DNA from: JADZFO01 sp964512635
GTDB taxonomy: Bacteria; 4484-113; JAFGCY01
Assembly (NCBI GenBank): GCA_964512635.1
Contig: CAZEJB010000011.1
Span: 1-64,000 of the forward strand
Direction: 5' to 3'
Length of the DNA: 64,000 nucleotides
Part shown: positions 48,811 through 57,575 of the stretch, piece by piece
How the letters are laid out: the number at the start of each line of letters is the position of its first letter
Position numbering within the stretch: position 1 is the first letter of the stretch
The notes under the pieces: model-generated
Database searches by the model: none
The model's input: the letters and a program-made list of their open reading frames with translations, nothing else
What the model was told of the DNA's origin: nothing
Translations under genes and position numbers: made by a program

Positions 48811-48844
48811 AAGGCCCCCGGACGTGTCCGGGGGCCTTTTCATT
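48811..48844 (+). terminator. Terminator after the NHL lipoprotein gene
   Basis: AAGGCCCCCGGAC, GT, GTCCGGGGGCCTT, then TTCATTT. Very strong stem. Confidence 0.9.
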
Positions 48845-48886
48845 TCTGCCGGCCCTGCGCTGGCTATAATCCCCGCGAGGTGTCTT

Positions 48887-49486
48887 ATGAGCCGCACTGA
48901 GCTTCTGGACAGCCAGCGCAGCGTGCTGGTGGCCATCGACCTGCAGGGCAAGTTGATCGAGATGGTGCATCGCTCGCGCCTGGTGATCGATGCCACAATC
49001 CGCCTGCTGCAAATCGCTGATCTGTTCGGCGTTCCGGTAATCCTCACCGAGCAGTACCCCAAAGGCCTCGGCCCGACCCACCCGGAAGTGCGCAGCGCCT
49101 ATGACGCCCTGAGCGTGCCGAAGTTCTTCATCGAAAAGACCGCCTTCGGCTGCGCCGGTGACAGCGGCTTCATGCAGGCCCTGGCCGATGCGCGGCCGGG
49201 CCTGGCGGCTGAGCAGCGCCAGGTGGTTGTGGCGGGCATTGAGACGCATGTGTGTGTGATGCAGACCGTCCTGCCGCTGCTGGCTGAGGGCAGTGCGGTG
49301 CATGTCTGCTGGGAAGCCGCATCCGGCCGCGGCAGCGAGTACCGCGAGATGGGCCTGCGGCGCATGGAGGCCGCTGGCGCGGTCATGACCAACCACGAAA
49401 GCGTCGGCTTTGAGTGGGCTCGCAGCAAGGAGCACGCGCAGTTCAAGGCGCTGAACGGACTGCTGCGCGACGGCCAGCTGGGCTGA
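48887..49486 (+). CDS. Isochorismatase-family cysteine hydrolase
   Basis: 199 aa. Catalytic triad visible: Asp18 (LVAIDLQG), Lys in FIEKTAFGC and Cys in GIETHVCVMQT. ILTEQYPKGLGPT is typical of the YcaC/nicotinamidase-like group. Start ATG 48887 has GAGG upstream; TATAAT (48865-48870) gives a transcript start only ~10 bases before the ATG. Substrate (nicotinamide, N-carbamoyl amide or other) cannot be told. Monocistronic. Confidence 0.87.
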   Translation: MSRTELLDSQRSVLVAIDLQGKLIEMVHRSRLVIDATIRLLQIADLFGVPVILTEQYPKGLGPTHPEVRSAYDALSVPKFFIEKTAFGCAGDSGFMQALADARPGLAAEQRQVVVAGIETHVCVMQTVLPLLAEGSAVHVCWEAASGRGSEYREMGLRRMEAAGAVMTNHESVGFEWARSKEHAQFKALNGLLRDGQLG

Positions 49487-49592
49487 AACGATAAGTCTCG
49501 GGCCACAGCCGCCCGCCGCACCGGCGACCCGGACCGGCCGATCTGCTGGCCCGCGCGGCCCGGGCTGCCGATATAAACTGCTGGCCGCCTGC

Positions 49593-49612
49593 GGGTGGTA
49601 GCATAACCACCC
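49593..49612 (+). promoter_or_regulatory. 5' hairpin immediately before the clpP ribosome site
   Basis: GGGTGGT, loop AGCATA, ACCACCC, ending one base before CGGAGGGAAGG. TATAAA (49572-49577) would start the mRNA just upstream, so the hairpin would be at its 5' end. It could stabilise the mRNA or control loading of ribosomes. Confidence 0.5.
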
Positions 49613-49627
49613 CGGAGGGAAGGAACT

Positions 49628-50242
49628 ATGCCGTATTACGTACCTGTGGTCATCGAGCAGAGCAACTTTGGCGAGCGCGCCTATGACATTTACAGCCGCC
49701 TGCTCAAGGACCGCATCATCTTCATCGGATCGGCGATCAACGACGCCGTGGCTAATGCCGTCATCGCCCAGCTGCTCTTCCTCGAAAAGGAAGACAGCTC
49801 GAAGGACATTGATATCTACGTCAACAGCCCGGGCGGCAGCGTTGTTGACGGCCTGGCGATCTATGACACCATGCAGCTGATCAAGCCGCAGGTCTCCACG
49901 ATCTGCGTCGGCCTGGCGGCCAGCATGGGCGCTGTGCTGCTCGCCGGCGGAGCCCCCGGCAAGCGCTATGCCCTGCCCAACGCGAAGGTGATGATCCACC
50001 AGCCCTGGGGCGGCTTCCGCGGCCAGGCCAGCGATATCGAGATCCACGCCAAGGAAATGATCGCGACCAAGAAGCGGCTCAACGAGATACTGGCGCGGCA
50101 CACCGGCCAGAGTTATAAGACAGTCGAAAAGGACACCGACCGCGATAACTTCATGACCGCGGAAGAAGCCAAGCGCTATGGCCTGATCGACCAGATTATC
50201 GAGCCCGAAGGCAAGCCGCTGCCTGCGGCGCCTGAAGAGTAG
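49628..50242 (+). CDS. clpP: ATP-dependent Clp protease proteolytic subunit
   Basis: 204 aa serine protease forming the Clp barrel. Catalytic triad: Ser99 (GLAASMGAVLL), His124 (MIHQPWGG) and Asp173 (DRDNFM). DIDIYVNSPGGSVVDGLAIYD is the oxyanion region. ATG 49628 follows GGAGGGAAGG. clpX, tig and clpA are not adjacent, and the following gene is a zinc-ribbon protein. Confidence 0.96.
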   Translation: MPYYVPVVIEQSNFGERAYDIYSRLLKDRIIFIGSAINDAVANAVIAQLLFLEKEDSSKDIDIYVNSPGGSVVDGLAIYDTMQLIKPQVSTICVGLAASMGAVLLAGGAPGKRYALPNAKVMIHQPWGGFRGQASDIEIHAKEMIATKKRLNEILARHTGQSYKTVEKDTDRDNFMTAEEAKRYGLIDQIIEPEGKPLPAAPEE

Positions 50243-50284
50243 TCGGCCGCCCGCCGGCACCAGCCGGGCAAGCAAGGAAAAGCA

Positions 50285-50686
50285 ATGGACATGGAGAGTG
50301 CGAGCCCGGGCGGCGGCAGGTTTTGCCTGCGCTGCTCGGCCGCGCTCCCGGAGAGCCGGGAATCAGCGCTTTGCGTGCTGTGCGCCTCGGGCCTTGGCCC
50401 GCCGCATCCGCTCAGGGGAGCCCCCTCGGAGGCAGCCGAGTCCCAAAGCGCCGACCCGGAGTCGGACAGCGGAGTGCGTTGCCCGCACTGCCGTTCGCGC
50501 CTGAGCTATCGCGATGTCGGCCGCCAGCTCTGTCCGGTCTGCGGCGAGGGCACCGGCATCGACTCGCTTTTTCGCCCTGACGCCGCGGCTTCCACACCCG
50601 ACAATCCCGGCCTGAAGTTCAGCGCCCCGTTGGAAACCTGGCGTGCGGATGAGCCGCTCTGGGATATGCAGCACCCGATCTGGTAA
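50285..50686 (+). CDS. Double zinc-ribbon protein of unknown function
   Basis: 133 aa. Two Cys4 ribbons: FCLRC with LCVLC (~14-33), and RCPHC with LCPVC (~65-85), joined by a Ser/Glu/Pro linker; an acidic C-terminal tail with aromatic residues (LETWRADEPLWDMQHPIW). ATG 50285 (or 50291) follows AAGGAAAA. It lies 43 bp after clpP in the same direction and may be co-transcribed. An adaptor role for ClpP is speculation. Confidence 0.65.
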   Translation: MDMESASPGGGRFCLRCSAALPESRESALCVLCASGLGPPHPLRGAPSEAAESQSADPESDSGVRCPHCRSRLSYRDVGRQLCPVCGEGTGIDSLFRPDAAASTPDNPGLKFSAPLETWRADEPLWDMQHPIW

Positions 50687-50702
50687 TTGCGCCGGCCGGG
50701 CT

Positions 50703-51077
50703 TTACTTCTTTGGGTAGCTGAAGTAGGCAAAGAGCATCAGCACGGACATAGCCAGCGGGAAGGTCAGGTAGAGCGAGACGAAGCGCAGGAGCTCCATCT
50801 TGTCCGGCTCGCGGGCGGACTGCATGAAATAGACCGCGGCCGTGCCAAGACCCAGCAGTGCGGAAAGCAACAGCAGCCAGGCCCGGCGCTGTGGCCCGCG
50901 CGGCGCGGGCCGCCGCGGGCTGCGAATCTCCTCGGCCTCGATCTCGCGGCGCACCAGCTCATCAACGCTTGGCTCGGGACTGCCGGCCGGCGCCCCGGCG
51001 TCCGGCCCGGGCGCAGCGTCCGCTTGCCCCAGCAGGACGGGATCGGGCGACTGGTCCTCTGGCCGCTGGCCGTCCAT
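50703..51077 (-). CDS. Small two-helix membrane protein
   Basis: 124 aa. Pro/Asp/Glu-rich cytoplasmic start (~1-60), then two hydrophobic helices (WLLLLSALLGLGTAAVYFM; LYLTFPLAMSVLMLFAYF). ATG 51077 directly abuts the stop of the radical SAM gene (51078) with GGGGAGGAC inside that gene's end, so the two are coupled. Function unknown. Confidence 0.7.
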   Translation of the reverse strand: MDGQRPEDQSPDPVLLGQADAAPGPDAGAPAGSPEPSVDELVRREIEAEEIRSPRRPAPRGPQRRAWLLLLSALLGLGTAAVYFMQSAREPDKMELLRFVSLYLTFPLAMSVLMLFAYFSYPKK

Positions 51078-53258
51078 CTAGTCCTCCCCGCTGTCAGGCC
51101 GGGTGTCGACCAGCTCGCTTTCCGAAGTGCCGCGCCGCTGGATTGCCACCCGCGGTCTGGCGAGCGAGCCAAGGTCGATGGCGTCCTCATGCACCGGCAC
51201 GAGGTCCTCGGGGTAGACGGGACTAAATGGGCGCAGGCCGCGCATCTCGGCAGCAGCGCTCGCCGCCACCTTGCCGAAGTAGTCCTTGAGGCCAGCCGGC
51301 ACAGCGCGGCTGTCCGGGTCAAAGACGGGCGCGTTGCAGCCCAGCCCGCAGGATGTGCACTCGACATGGCAGGCCGGGTTGGCATCGCCGCTGTGGTAGT
51401 ACTCCCATTCGCGCCAGAGGTACTTGCGCCCGACACCGCGGCTGACGTGGTCCCAGGGCAGCGCCTCGTCATAGGCGCGGTCGCGGTGCACCTCGTGCTC
51501 AATATCCACGCCGCAGTCCTGGCAGGCAGCCTCCCAGGCGCTGTAGTCGAAATAGTCGCTGGGCAGGCTCTGGCCCCGGCGGTAGGCGTTTTCGATCACC
51601 GCAGCGATCTCGCGGCCGCCACGGCTGACCAGGGTCTCCATCACGCTCTCGGCGGAGTCATGGTGCTTGAACTCCACACTACGGCCCCAGCGCACCAGCA
51701 GAAACTTCAGGCGGCGCTGCTTCTCGCGGGTCTGCTCGGGCTGTTCCATCGCCTGCCACTGCAGCGGGCTGTGCGGCTTGGGCACCAGGACGCTGCAGGA
51801 GATCACCAGGCGCGGACGGCGGTAGCCCTTGGCCCGGGCAAGGTCCATGATCTTGGCGACCAGCCCGGCGATGTCGTCCATCGCAGACAGCGGCTCGCCG
51901 GCGAAGCCCATCATGAAGTAGAGCTTGAACTTGTGCCAGCCCGCCGCCATGAGATAGTCAAAGGTGTGCAGGACGTCCTCTTCGGTGACGCCCTTGCGGA
52001 TCGCGCGGCGCGCGGCGTCGCTGCCGGCCTCGACCGCGATGGTCAGGCTGGACTCGCGCTTCTTGCGCATCATGTTGGCCAGCTCGGCGCTCATGCGGTC
52101 GGCGCGCAGGCTGGGCAGGCCGACGCTGACATCCTCGGGCACTGCCGCCTTGACCGCCTCGATCATGTCGAAGACCTGCGGGTGGTCGAGGGTCGAGAGG
52201 CTCATCAGCGAAACCTCGTCGGAGCCCGTGTTGGCAATCAGTTCGGCCGCCGCCCTGGCCAGCAGCTCCACAGGGCGGGCGCGTGCCGGGCGAGTGATAT
52301 AGCCGGCCTGGCAGAAGCGGCAGCCCTGGGGACAGCCGCGCATGACTTCAAGGTAGACCTTGTCCGAGGGCACCTCAATGTAAGGCAGCACCGGACGCGT
52401 CGGCGGCATGGTCTCAGCAAAGTCGGTGACAAAGCGGCGCTGGACCCGCAGGGCGAGCCCCTCGACGACCGGACGGGTGCCAAGGAAGCGGCCGTTCTCG
52501 TCATGCAGCGGGGCATAGAACTGCGGCACATAGGCGCCCTGAAGCTGGGCGATGCGCAGCAGGCGCTCGCGCCGCGGCAGGCCGCGGGTCGCGGCGAGCT
52601 CGTCAATGATGGCGTCCAGAGTCTCTTCGCCCTCACCGTTGCAGATGATGTCGAAGAAGGGCGCCACCGGCTCGGGGTTGCACATGCACTGGCCGCCGGC
52701 GATGACGAAGATATCGTCCTCGCCGCGCTCAATGCTGTGCAGCGGGATGCCGGACAGCTCCATCAGCAGCAGCGCACTGGGATAGGCCAGTTCGTAGGTA
52801 AAGCTGATCCCCAGGGCGTCGAAGTCCCGCACGGGGCGCTTGCTTTCCAGCGTGCACAGCGGCGCGCCGGTCTCGCGCAGCAGGGCCTCCATATCGCGGT
52901 CCGGTACAAAGACGCGCTCGCAGAGGGCATCCGGGCGGGCGTTGACCCGCTGATAGATCACCTCGCGGCCGTGGTAGCTCATCCCGATCTCATAGAGGTC
53001 GGGGAAGCTGTAGGCGAGGCGGAAGAGCCGCTGCCCGTCCGGGCCGCGATCCCAGTCCTTGCGGATCTGGCCCTGCTCCTCGCCGATATAGCGCGCGGGT
53101 TTGCGCAGTTCCAGCAGACGCGGCCGGATCAGCTGTTCAAAGAGCTCGGCCCCGCCGCTGACCGGCTGGAAGGGCGGGTGCCCCGGCTGCGTCTGGCTGT
53201 CCTGTGGCCGGGCGATCTTACTTGACCTCTGTTTGCAGGGCGTCGAGCACCCGGTCAA
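51078..53258 (-). CDS. TIGR03960-type radical SAM protein
   Basis: 726 aa at most. N-terminal B12-binding-like half (RLAYSFPDLYEIGMSYHGRE; LGISFTYELAYPSALLLME; VIAGGQCMCNPEPVAPFFD). Radical SAM half with CPQGCRFCQAGYITRP (4Fe-4S ligands), DEVSLMSLSTLDHP and LYFMMGFAGEP. A C-terminal Cys-rich end has CHVECTSCGLGC. The family is often next to ribosome genes in other bacteria; its reaction is unknown. GTG 53258 overlaps the upstream lipoprotein gene by 41 bp; the first ~35 residues are atypical, so the real start may be later. Confidence 0.85.
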   Translation of the reverse strand: MTGCSTPCKQRSSKIARPQDSQTQPGHPPFQPVSGGAELFEQLIRPRLLELRKPARYIGEEQGQIRKDWDRGPDGQRLFRLAYSFPDLYEIGMSYHGREVIYQRVNARPDALCERVFVPDRDMEALLRETGAPLCTLESKRPVRDFDALGISFTYELAYPSALLLMELSGIPLHSIERGEDDIFVIAGGQCMCNPEPVAPFFDIICNGEGEETLDAIIDELAATRGLPRRERLLRIAQLQGAYVPQFYAPLHDENGRFLGTRPVVEGLALRVQRRFVTDFAETMPPTRPVLPYIEVPSDKVYLEVMRGCPQGCRFCQAGYITRPARARPVELLARAAAELIANTGSDEVSLMSLSTLDHPQVFDMIEAVKAAVPEDVSVGLPSLRADRMSAELANMMRKKRESSLTIAVEAGSDAARRAIRKGVTEEDVLHTFDYLMAAGWHKFKLYFMMGFAGEPLSAMDDIAGLVAKIMDLARAKGYRRPRLVISCSVLVPKPHSPLQWQAMEQPEQTREKQRRLKFLLVRWGRSVEFKHHDSAESVMETLVSRGGREIAAVIENAYRRGQSLPSDYFDYSAWEAACQDCGVDIEHEVHRDRAYDEALPWDHVSRGVGRKYLWREWEYYHSGDANPACHVECTSCGLGCNAPVFDPDSRAVPAGLKDYFGKVAASAAAEMRGLRPFSPVYPEDLVPVHEDAIDLGSLARPRVAIQRRGTSESELVDTRPDSGED

Positions 53259-53598
53259 TCTTCAGCTTGGCTTCCTGGTAGAGCTTGAAGGCATTCGACT
53301 GGTCCGCCTTGGCCTGGTCGATGAAGTCGGCGGCCTCCTTGGCGGCCATGTAGGAGCCAAAGGTGCCCATTTCCTTTTCATAGTTGGCCAGGATCTCATG
53401 CAGCTGGGTGACGGTGACCTCGCGGGGCTCGCCGTCCTGGTCGATCTCGCGGCGCGCGTCTTCCAGGCACTGGGTGAGCTGGACCTTGTAGCGCTTGGGT
53501 CCGCTGGTGGCGATGTTCTGCTTCAGCACATCGCAGCCGGTAAACAGTGCGATGACAACGAGGGCCGCCACAAACAGCAGGGCCTTGCGTGCGATCAT
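53218..53598 (-). CDS. Small lipoprotein with helical domain
   Basis: 126 aa. Signal peptide with lipobox LFTGC (Cys ~22), then ~100 residues of amphipathic helix (QCLEDARREIDQDG; HEILANYEKEMGTFGSYMAAKEAADFIDQAK; AKLKIDRVLDALQ), probably a helical bundle. ATG 53598 has GAGGAGG upstream; TAGAAT (53635-53630) is a likely -10. Upstream of and overlapping the radical SAM gene. Not recognised. Confidence 0.75.
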   Translation of the reverse strand: MIARKALLFVAALVVIALFTGCDVLKQNIATSGPKRYKVQLTQCLEDARREIDQDGEPREVTVTQLHEILANYEKEMGTFGSYMAAKEAADFIDQAKADQSNAFKLYQEAKLKIDRVLDALQTEVK

Positions 53599-53667
53599 TT
53601 TGGAGCCTCCTCAAATGGCTAGGAAGAGTATTCTAGCCCCGCGCGGGACAGGCGGCAAGCCGCCCGC

Positions 53668-53673
53668 TACAAT
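53668..53673 (+). promoter_or_regulatory. -10 box of the probably leaderless thioesterase gene
   Basis: TACAAT, nine bases, then ATG 53683. No Shine-Dalgarno. Confidence 0.45.
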
Positions 53674-53682
53674 CCCCCGCCT

Positions 53683-54174
53683 ATGGATACTCAGAGCAAC
53701 AGAGACACCCGGGCGGCCGAGCCGCTGACCATGTATGAGATCGTCTTTCCCGGCGACCTCAACCCCAACGGCGTGATGTTCGGCGGCAAGCTGGTCGCCC
53801 TGATGGACATCTGCACGGCGCTGTGCGTCAGCCGCTGGAGCCGCCGGCCCTGCGTCACCGCCAGCATCGACGCCATCGCCTTCAACAGCCCGATCCGCCA
53901 CGGCCAGATGGTCGAGCTGACGGCGCGGGTGGTCTATGTCGGCAACACGAGCTGCGTGGCCTTCTGCTCGGTGCACGCCCAGGACATCACCACCGGCGAC
54001 CGCTTTTACTGCTGCGAGGGCTACTTCACCATCGTCGGCCTCGACAGCAACTCCAAGCCGACCCTGCTGCCGATGATCCCGGTGGATAGTGATTCTGAGA
54101 AGCTGGAGTGGGAGCACGCCAAGCTGATCAAGGAGCAGATGCTGGCCCGCCGCGAACTGCGCGGCAAGGCCTAG
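53683..54174 (+). CDS. Acyl-CoA thioesterase (hotdog fold, YciA-like)
   Basis: 163 aa. GDLNPNGVMFGGKLVALMD is the hotdog helix, with Asn/Gly where most have HANHxG/GG. DAIAFNSPIRHGQMVELTARVVYVG is the second conserved strand. Typical single hotdog length, with an acidic-basic helical tail (SEKLEWEHAKLIKEQMLARRELRG). Hydrolyses acyl-CoA; chain preference unknown. Converges on and overlaps the 54171 gene by 4 bp. Confidence 0.87.
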   Translation: MDTQSNRDTRAAEPLTMYEIVFPGDLNPNGVMFGGKLVALMDICTALCVSRWSRRPCVTASIDAIAFNSPIRHGQMVELTARVVYVGNTSCVAFCSVHAQDITTGDRFYCCEGYFTIVGLDSNSKPTLLPMIPVDSDSEKLEWEHAKLIKEQMLARRELRGKA

Positions 54175-55739
54175 CCCGCGTCCGGGGGACCCGCAGCCTT
54201 GTCCGCCGGGGATGCCGGCGCGAGGTCTGTCACCGGTGCATCAGCCCTGGCTTCCTCATCCTCATCGTCGCTGCGGCCAAGAGTGTTGCGCAGGTAGTCC
54301 ACAAACGCCCGCGACCAGATCAGGCGGTTTCGCAGCAGGCGGATCTCGGGCAGCCAGTGCAGCGTGATCAGAACTAGGATCACCAGCAGCCAGGGCAGGG
54401 CGTCGGGACCGGGGCCCGCGCCGGGCGGAGTAACTGCATACAGCACCGGCAGCCCCAGCACTGCCGGCAGCAGCAGAAGCAGCAGGACCGGGCTGAGCCA
54501 GGCCAGGCGGAAAAAGCGCCGCGGGGGGCCGAGGTACCAGTCAAGGTTCATCGCAATCCGCCACAGCACCCGGCGCAGGTCATCGCCATAGGCTTTCGGG
54601 CGCAGGCCGTCATAAAGCAGGGGCCGCGGCCAGCGCGGAAGAAAGGGCTCGATGCTCTCGAAGTCCAGACTGCCGGAGGCCAGGCGCAGGGCGAGGCTGG
54701 ACTGCTGAAGCTGCGCGCGGATTTGCTGCTCGTAGTCCTCCGCGCCATCGTAGAAGCAGAAGATGGCTGCGCCGACCAGCAAAGTGGCGCTCAGCGCGGC
54801 GGGCCAGAGGCTCAGCAGCCCCAGGGTTACGGGCAGCCCGGCAAAGAGCACGAAGACCACCCCGGTAGCGAAGCTGCGGGCGACCAGCTGGCGCAGCACG
54901 CCCGCCAGGTCGTTTTCGAACTGGTTGAGCAGCATCGCCATCTGGCTCAGCGGGCGCTGGGCCTCGCGGGCCGCTGAACCGGCAGCGGCGGAGTTCCACT
55001 CGCTGCGCAGGCAGGCCTCAAGCTCTTCCAGATGCAGCAGGACAAACTGCGGTGTGATCAGCAGGCGCAGGGCCGAAACGCAGAAGCCCAGCACAAGCAG
55101 CAGGGCGACGAAGGTGAGGATCGGCCCGCCGCGCCAGAAGGCCAGTCCAAAGAGGACACAGGACAGGGCCAGCAGCCGCGCGGAGTGCACAGATAGCCAG
55201 GCGCCGAGGGCCTGGCGCGAGGTGAAGACTTCCCTGGGCGGCTCGGTGTACCAGTTGATGAATACGGCAACGCGATAGAGCCGGTCGCCGGGGCCGTCCG
55301 GACGGGCCTGCCAGCGCCTGACAACCCAGCGGGGCAGCCAGGCCCAGATGTCGTCGTCCTCCAGCATTCCGGCGGCGATCCGGCCGGCGAGCTGGGAGTC
55401 GTGCATTTTCTGGGCCAGACTTTTGCGGTAGGCGCTGTAGTCGGCCTTCGCCGCCCGCAGCAGCATGCCGAGTATGACCAGCAGCAATAGCGGATAGAGC
55501 GCCAGCACCAGCAGCAGGAAGAGCATCAGGCCCTGGGGCAGGGGATGAAGCAGCCAGGGCCAGTAGACCAGGCCGGTGGCCACGAGCCCCAGCAGCATTG
55601 GCAGCCAGAGCAGGCGCCGGCTGCGTTCATGCCAGGCCAGGCATTTGGTCCGCAGGGCCTCAAAGGCCGCGAGGTATAGCTCTGCGCTCAACAGCACTAA
55701 GAATAGCGCGCTGCAACGTATCGGCCCTGCAGCCGTCAT
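54171..55739 (-). CDS. Polytopic membrane protein with an internal duplication
   Basis: 522 aa from ATG 55739. About eight hydrophobic helices in two similar halves: IWAWLPRWVVRRW then YRVAVFINWYTEPPREVF in the first, IEPFLPRWPRPLLY then RRVLWRIAMNLDWYLGPPRR in the second. The shared pattern PRW...NWY...PPR points to a tandem duplication. The C-terminus is acidic and Pro-rich. An alternative start, TTG 55691, would follow TATTCT by eight bases and avoid crowding the divergent gene, whose start lies only 8-11 bp away. No family recognised. Confidence 0.65.
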   Translation of the reverse strand: MTAAGPIRCSALFLVLLSAELYLAAFEALRTKCLAWHERSRRLLWLPMLLGLVATGLVYWPWLLHPLPQGLMLFLLLVLALYPLLLLVILGMLLRAAKADYSAYRKSLAQKMHDSQLAGRIAAGMLEDDDIWAWLPRWVVRRWQARPDGPGDRLYRVAVFINWYTEPPREVFTSRQALGAWLSVHSARLLALSCVLFGLAFWRGGPILTFVALLLVLGFCVSALRLLITPQFVLLHLEELEACLRSEWNSAAAGSAAREAQRPLSQMAMLLNQFENDLAGVLRQLVARSFATGVVFVLFAGLPVTLGLLSLWPAALSATLLVGAAIFCFYDGAEDYEQQIRAQLQQSSLALRLASGSLDFESIEPFLPRWPRPLLYDGLRPKAYGDDLRRVLWRIAMNLDWYLGPPRRFFRLAWLSPVLLLLLLPAVLGLPVLYAVTPPGAGPGPDALPWLLVILVLITLHWLPEIRLLRNRLIWSRAFVDYLRNTLGRSDDEDEEARADAPVTDLAPASPADKAAGPPDAG

Positions 55740-55749
55740 AATAAAGGTG

Positions 55750-57150
55750 ATGGATTTGCCGGATTCCAGCCAGGGTGCCAATTCGCCGCCGCAGAGCAGC
55801 GCCAGCTTGCCTGAAGCTGCGCCTGCTGCGCCTGTTTCCGCGCCGCCGCCGAAGGCCGCCCCGCCGCGCCGCCGCACGGGCGGTCGCGGCTATCGCCTGG
55901 CTACGGTCCTGGTGATCGCTTTCACCGCGGCCTGCATGCTGGGCTTCCAGTCCCTGTTGCTGCGCAAGAACCCCGATCCTGGCATTCGCGTCTGGATGCT
56001 CAACCACACGCCGGATCAGGTGGCGATCATCAACCCCTTTGACGGCGTGGTGGAAAAGAAATTCCAGGTGGCCGACGGTCTGCGCGAGCTGGCTTTCAGC
56101 CGCGACTACACCAAGGCCTTCATCGCCAACGTGGTGGATGTCAGCAACCGCATCAGCGTGCTGGACACGACCACCTACCTGCGGGAAGAGACGATCGAAG
56201 TGGATGGCGTGCCCCAGGGCTTTGGCGTCTTCCCCGACAACCGCCGCCTGGCCTGCGTGCTGGGTTCCAAGACCGACTTCATGGCCGGCGGCTTTGACGT
56301 GCTGGACCTTGAGACCTGGAGCGAGGGCAACAAGGAACGCAAGAAGCGCCTGTGGCGCCAGCGCGACCTGCAGCTGACCCATAAGATTGCGGTGGGCGAC
56401 GACGGCGACCGGATCTATCTGATCGACGCCAAGGAGCCGCTGATCAATATCTACAGTTTCTCACGCAAGGAGCGCATCGGCCAGATCGACCTGCGCGGCG
56501 CGCCAGAGGAGCTGCTGTATCCGCCTGCCGGGAAGTACTACTTCGCTTCGGTGCTGGTACACAACACGATTTATGCCATCGACAAGCAGACCGACCAGAT
56601 CGTCGGCGCTTATATCTATCAGATGCCGGATCCGACAGCGCGCTGGGAGAATCGCAAGCGGCTGCGCTATATGGCGGTGGATTCCAGGGGCGAGTACCTG
56701 TATGGCACAGCCTTCGAGGACAAGGCGGTGATCTGCTGGCAGATCGACAATCCGCTGCTGTCCAAGACCTGGAAGGAAATCCCCCCGGACCCCAACAACC
56801 GCCGGGTGATCGCGCCGGTGAACTACTACCTGCCGCAGACCTGGATCAAGCTCAAGGGCGGATATGACCCGAACCTGATCTTCATCCCCGGTGGCCAGCA
56901 GGTGGTGCTAGACCCCAGCGATACCTATGTCTTCGTCGTCGACGATGAGGGCGCTTTGTATATCTACGACAACCGCGCGATCAAGCTGGCCAAGCCGGGC
57001 GAGACCATCGAACCGCGCGGCATCGTACCCCTCGACAAGGATATTGAGATCCGCGACATCAAGGTCAGCCGACCCGCGGTGCGCGGCGGCGGACGCCCGC
57101 CGGCCGGGGCCAAGGATGCCCTGCTGCCCCCCGGCGGAGGCTCAGCCTGA
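55750..57150 (+). CDS. Membrane-anchored beta-propeller protein
   Basis: 466 aa. Pro/Ala-rich cytoplasmic tail (~1-45), a transmembrane helix (LATVLVIAFTAACMLGFQSLLL), then a YVTN-like propeller (VAIINPFDGVVEKKFQVADG; ISVLDTTTYLREETIEVDG; FDVLDLETWSE; IYSFSRKERIGQIDLRG; IYAIDKQTDQIVGAYI; YIYDNRAIKLAKPG). The last ~20 residues are Pro/Gly-rich. ATG 55750 is chosen; GTG 55747 is in frame and CATAAT (55737-55742) lies four to seven bases before. First gene of a three-gene operon. Confidence 0.75.
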   Translation: MDLPDSSQGANSPPQSSASLPEAAPAAPVSAPPPKAAPPRRRTGGRGYRLATVLVIAFTAACMLGFQSLLLRKNPDPGIRVWMLNHTPDQVAIINPFDGVVEKKFQVADGLRELAFSRDYTKAFIANVVDVSNRISVLDTTTYLREETIEVDGVPQGFGVFPDNRRLACVLGSKTDFMAGGFDVLDLETWSEGNKERKKRLWRQRDLQLTHKIAVGDDGDRIYLIDAKEPLINIYSFSRKERIGQIDLRGAPEELLYPPAGKYYFASVLVHNTIYAIDKQTDQIVGAYIYQMPDPTARWENRKRLRYMAVDSRGEYLYGTAFEDKAVICWQIDNPLLSKTWKEIPPDPNNRRVIAPVNYYLPQTWIKLKGGYDPNLIFIPGGQQVVLDPSDTYVFVVDDEGALYIYDNRAIKLAKPGETIEPRGIVPLDKDIEIRDIKVSRPAVRGGGRPPAGAKDALLPPGGGSA

Positions 57151-57575
57151 TGCCGGCCCTGGCACTGCTGGAAGCACCGGTGGACTGGGCTTCCACGCGG
57201 CTGGTAGCCGGGGTGATGCTGTGTATCTACTTCGCGGTGGCGGCGGTGCAGTTCGGCCGCGAGAGCCGCTTCCTGGCCAGCGTGGAAATGCCGGCCCGCT
57301 TGTGGTTCATTGTTCAGGATCTGCTGATCCAGGTCGCTGTGCTGATTTGCCTGCTGCCGGTGACGCTCGCCCCCGCGCCAAGCAAGCCGGCCCTGATCGC
57401 CAGCGTGACCGGCATGGGACTGCTGTGGCTGGCCGGTATCTGGACGATGATCTCGCGGCGCGTGTACACTTACCGCCTGCTGCTGGGCGCGCATGGCGAG
57501 ACGGACCGGCTGGTGGTTGAGCTGCTGAAGAAGCAGCGCGAGCGCGACGGGCAAGCGGAGCACGAAGATGGCTGA
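57150..57575 (+). CDS. Three-helix membrane protein
   Basis: 141 aa with about three hydrophobic segments (LVAGVMLCIYFAVAAVQF; FIVQDLLIQVAVLICLLPVTLA; LIASVTGMGLLWLAGIWTM) and a charged C-terminal tail (VVELLKKQRERDGQAEHEDG). Its ATG overlaps the TGA of the propeller gene (TGATG) and its end overlaps the next gene by 8 bp, so the three are translated as a unit. Function unknown. Confidence 0.7.
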   Translation: MPALALLEAPVDWASTRLVAGVMLCIYFAVAAVQFGRESRFLASVEMPARLWFIVQDLLIQVAVLICLLPVTLAPAPSKPALIASVTGMGLLWLAGIWTMISRRVYTYRLLLGAHGETDRLVVELLKKQRERDGQAEHEDG

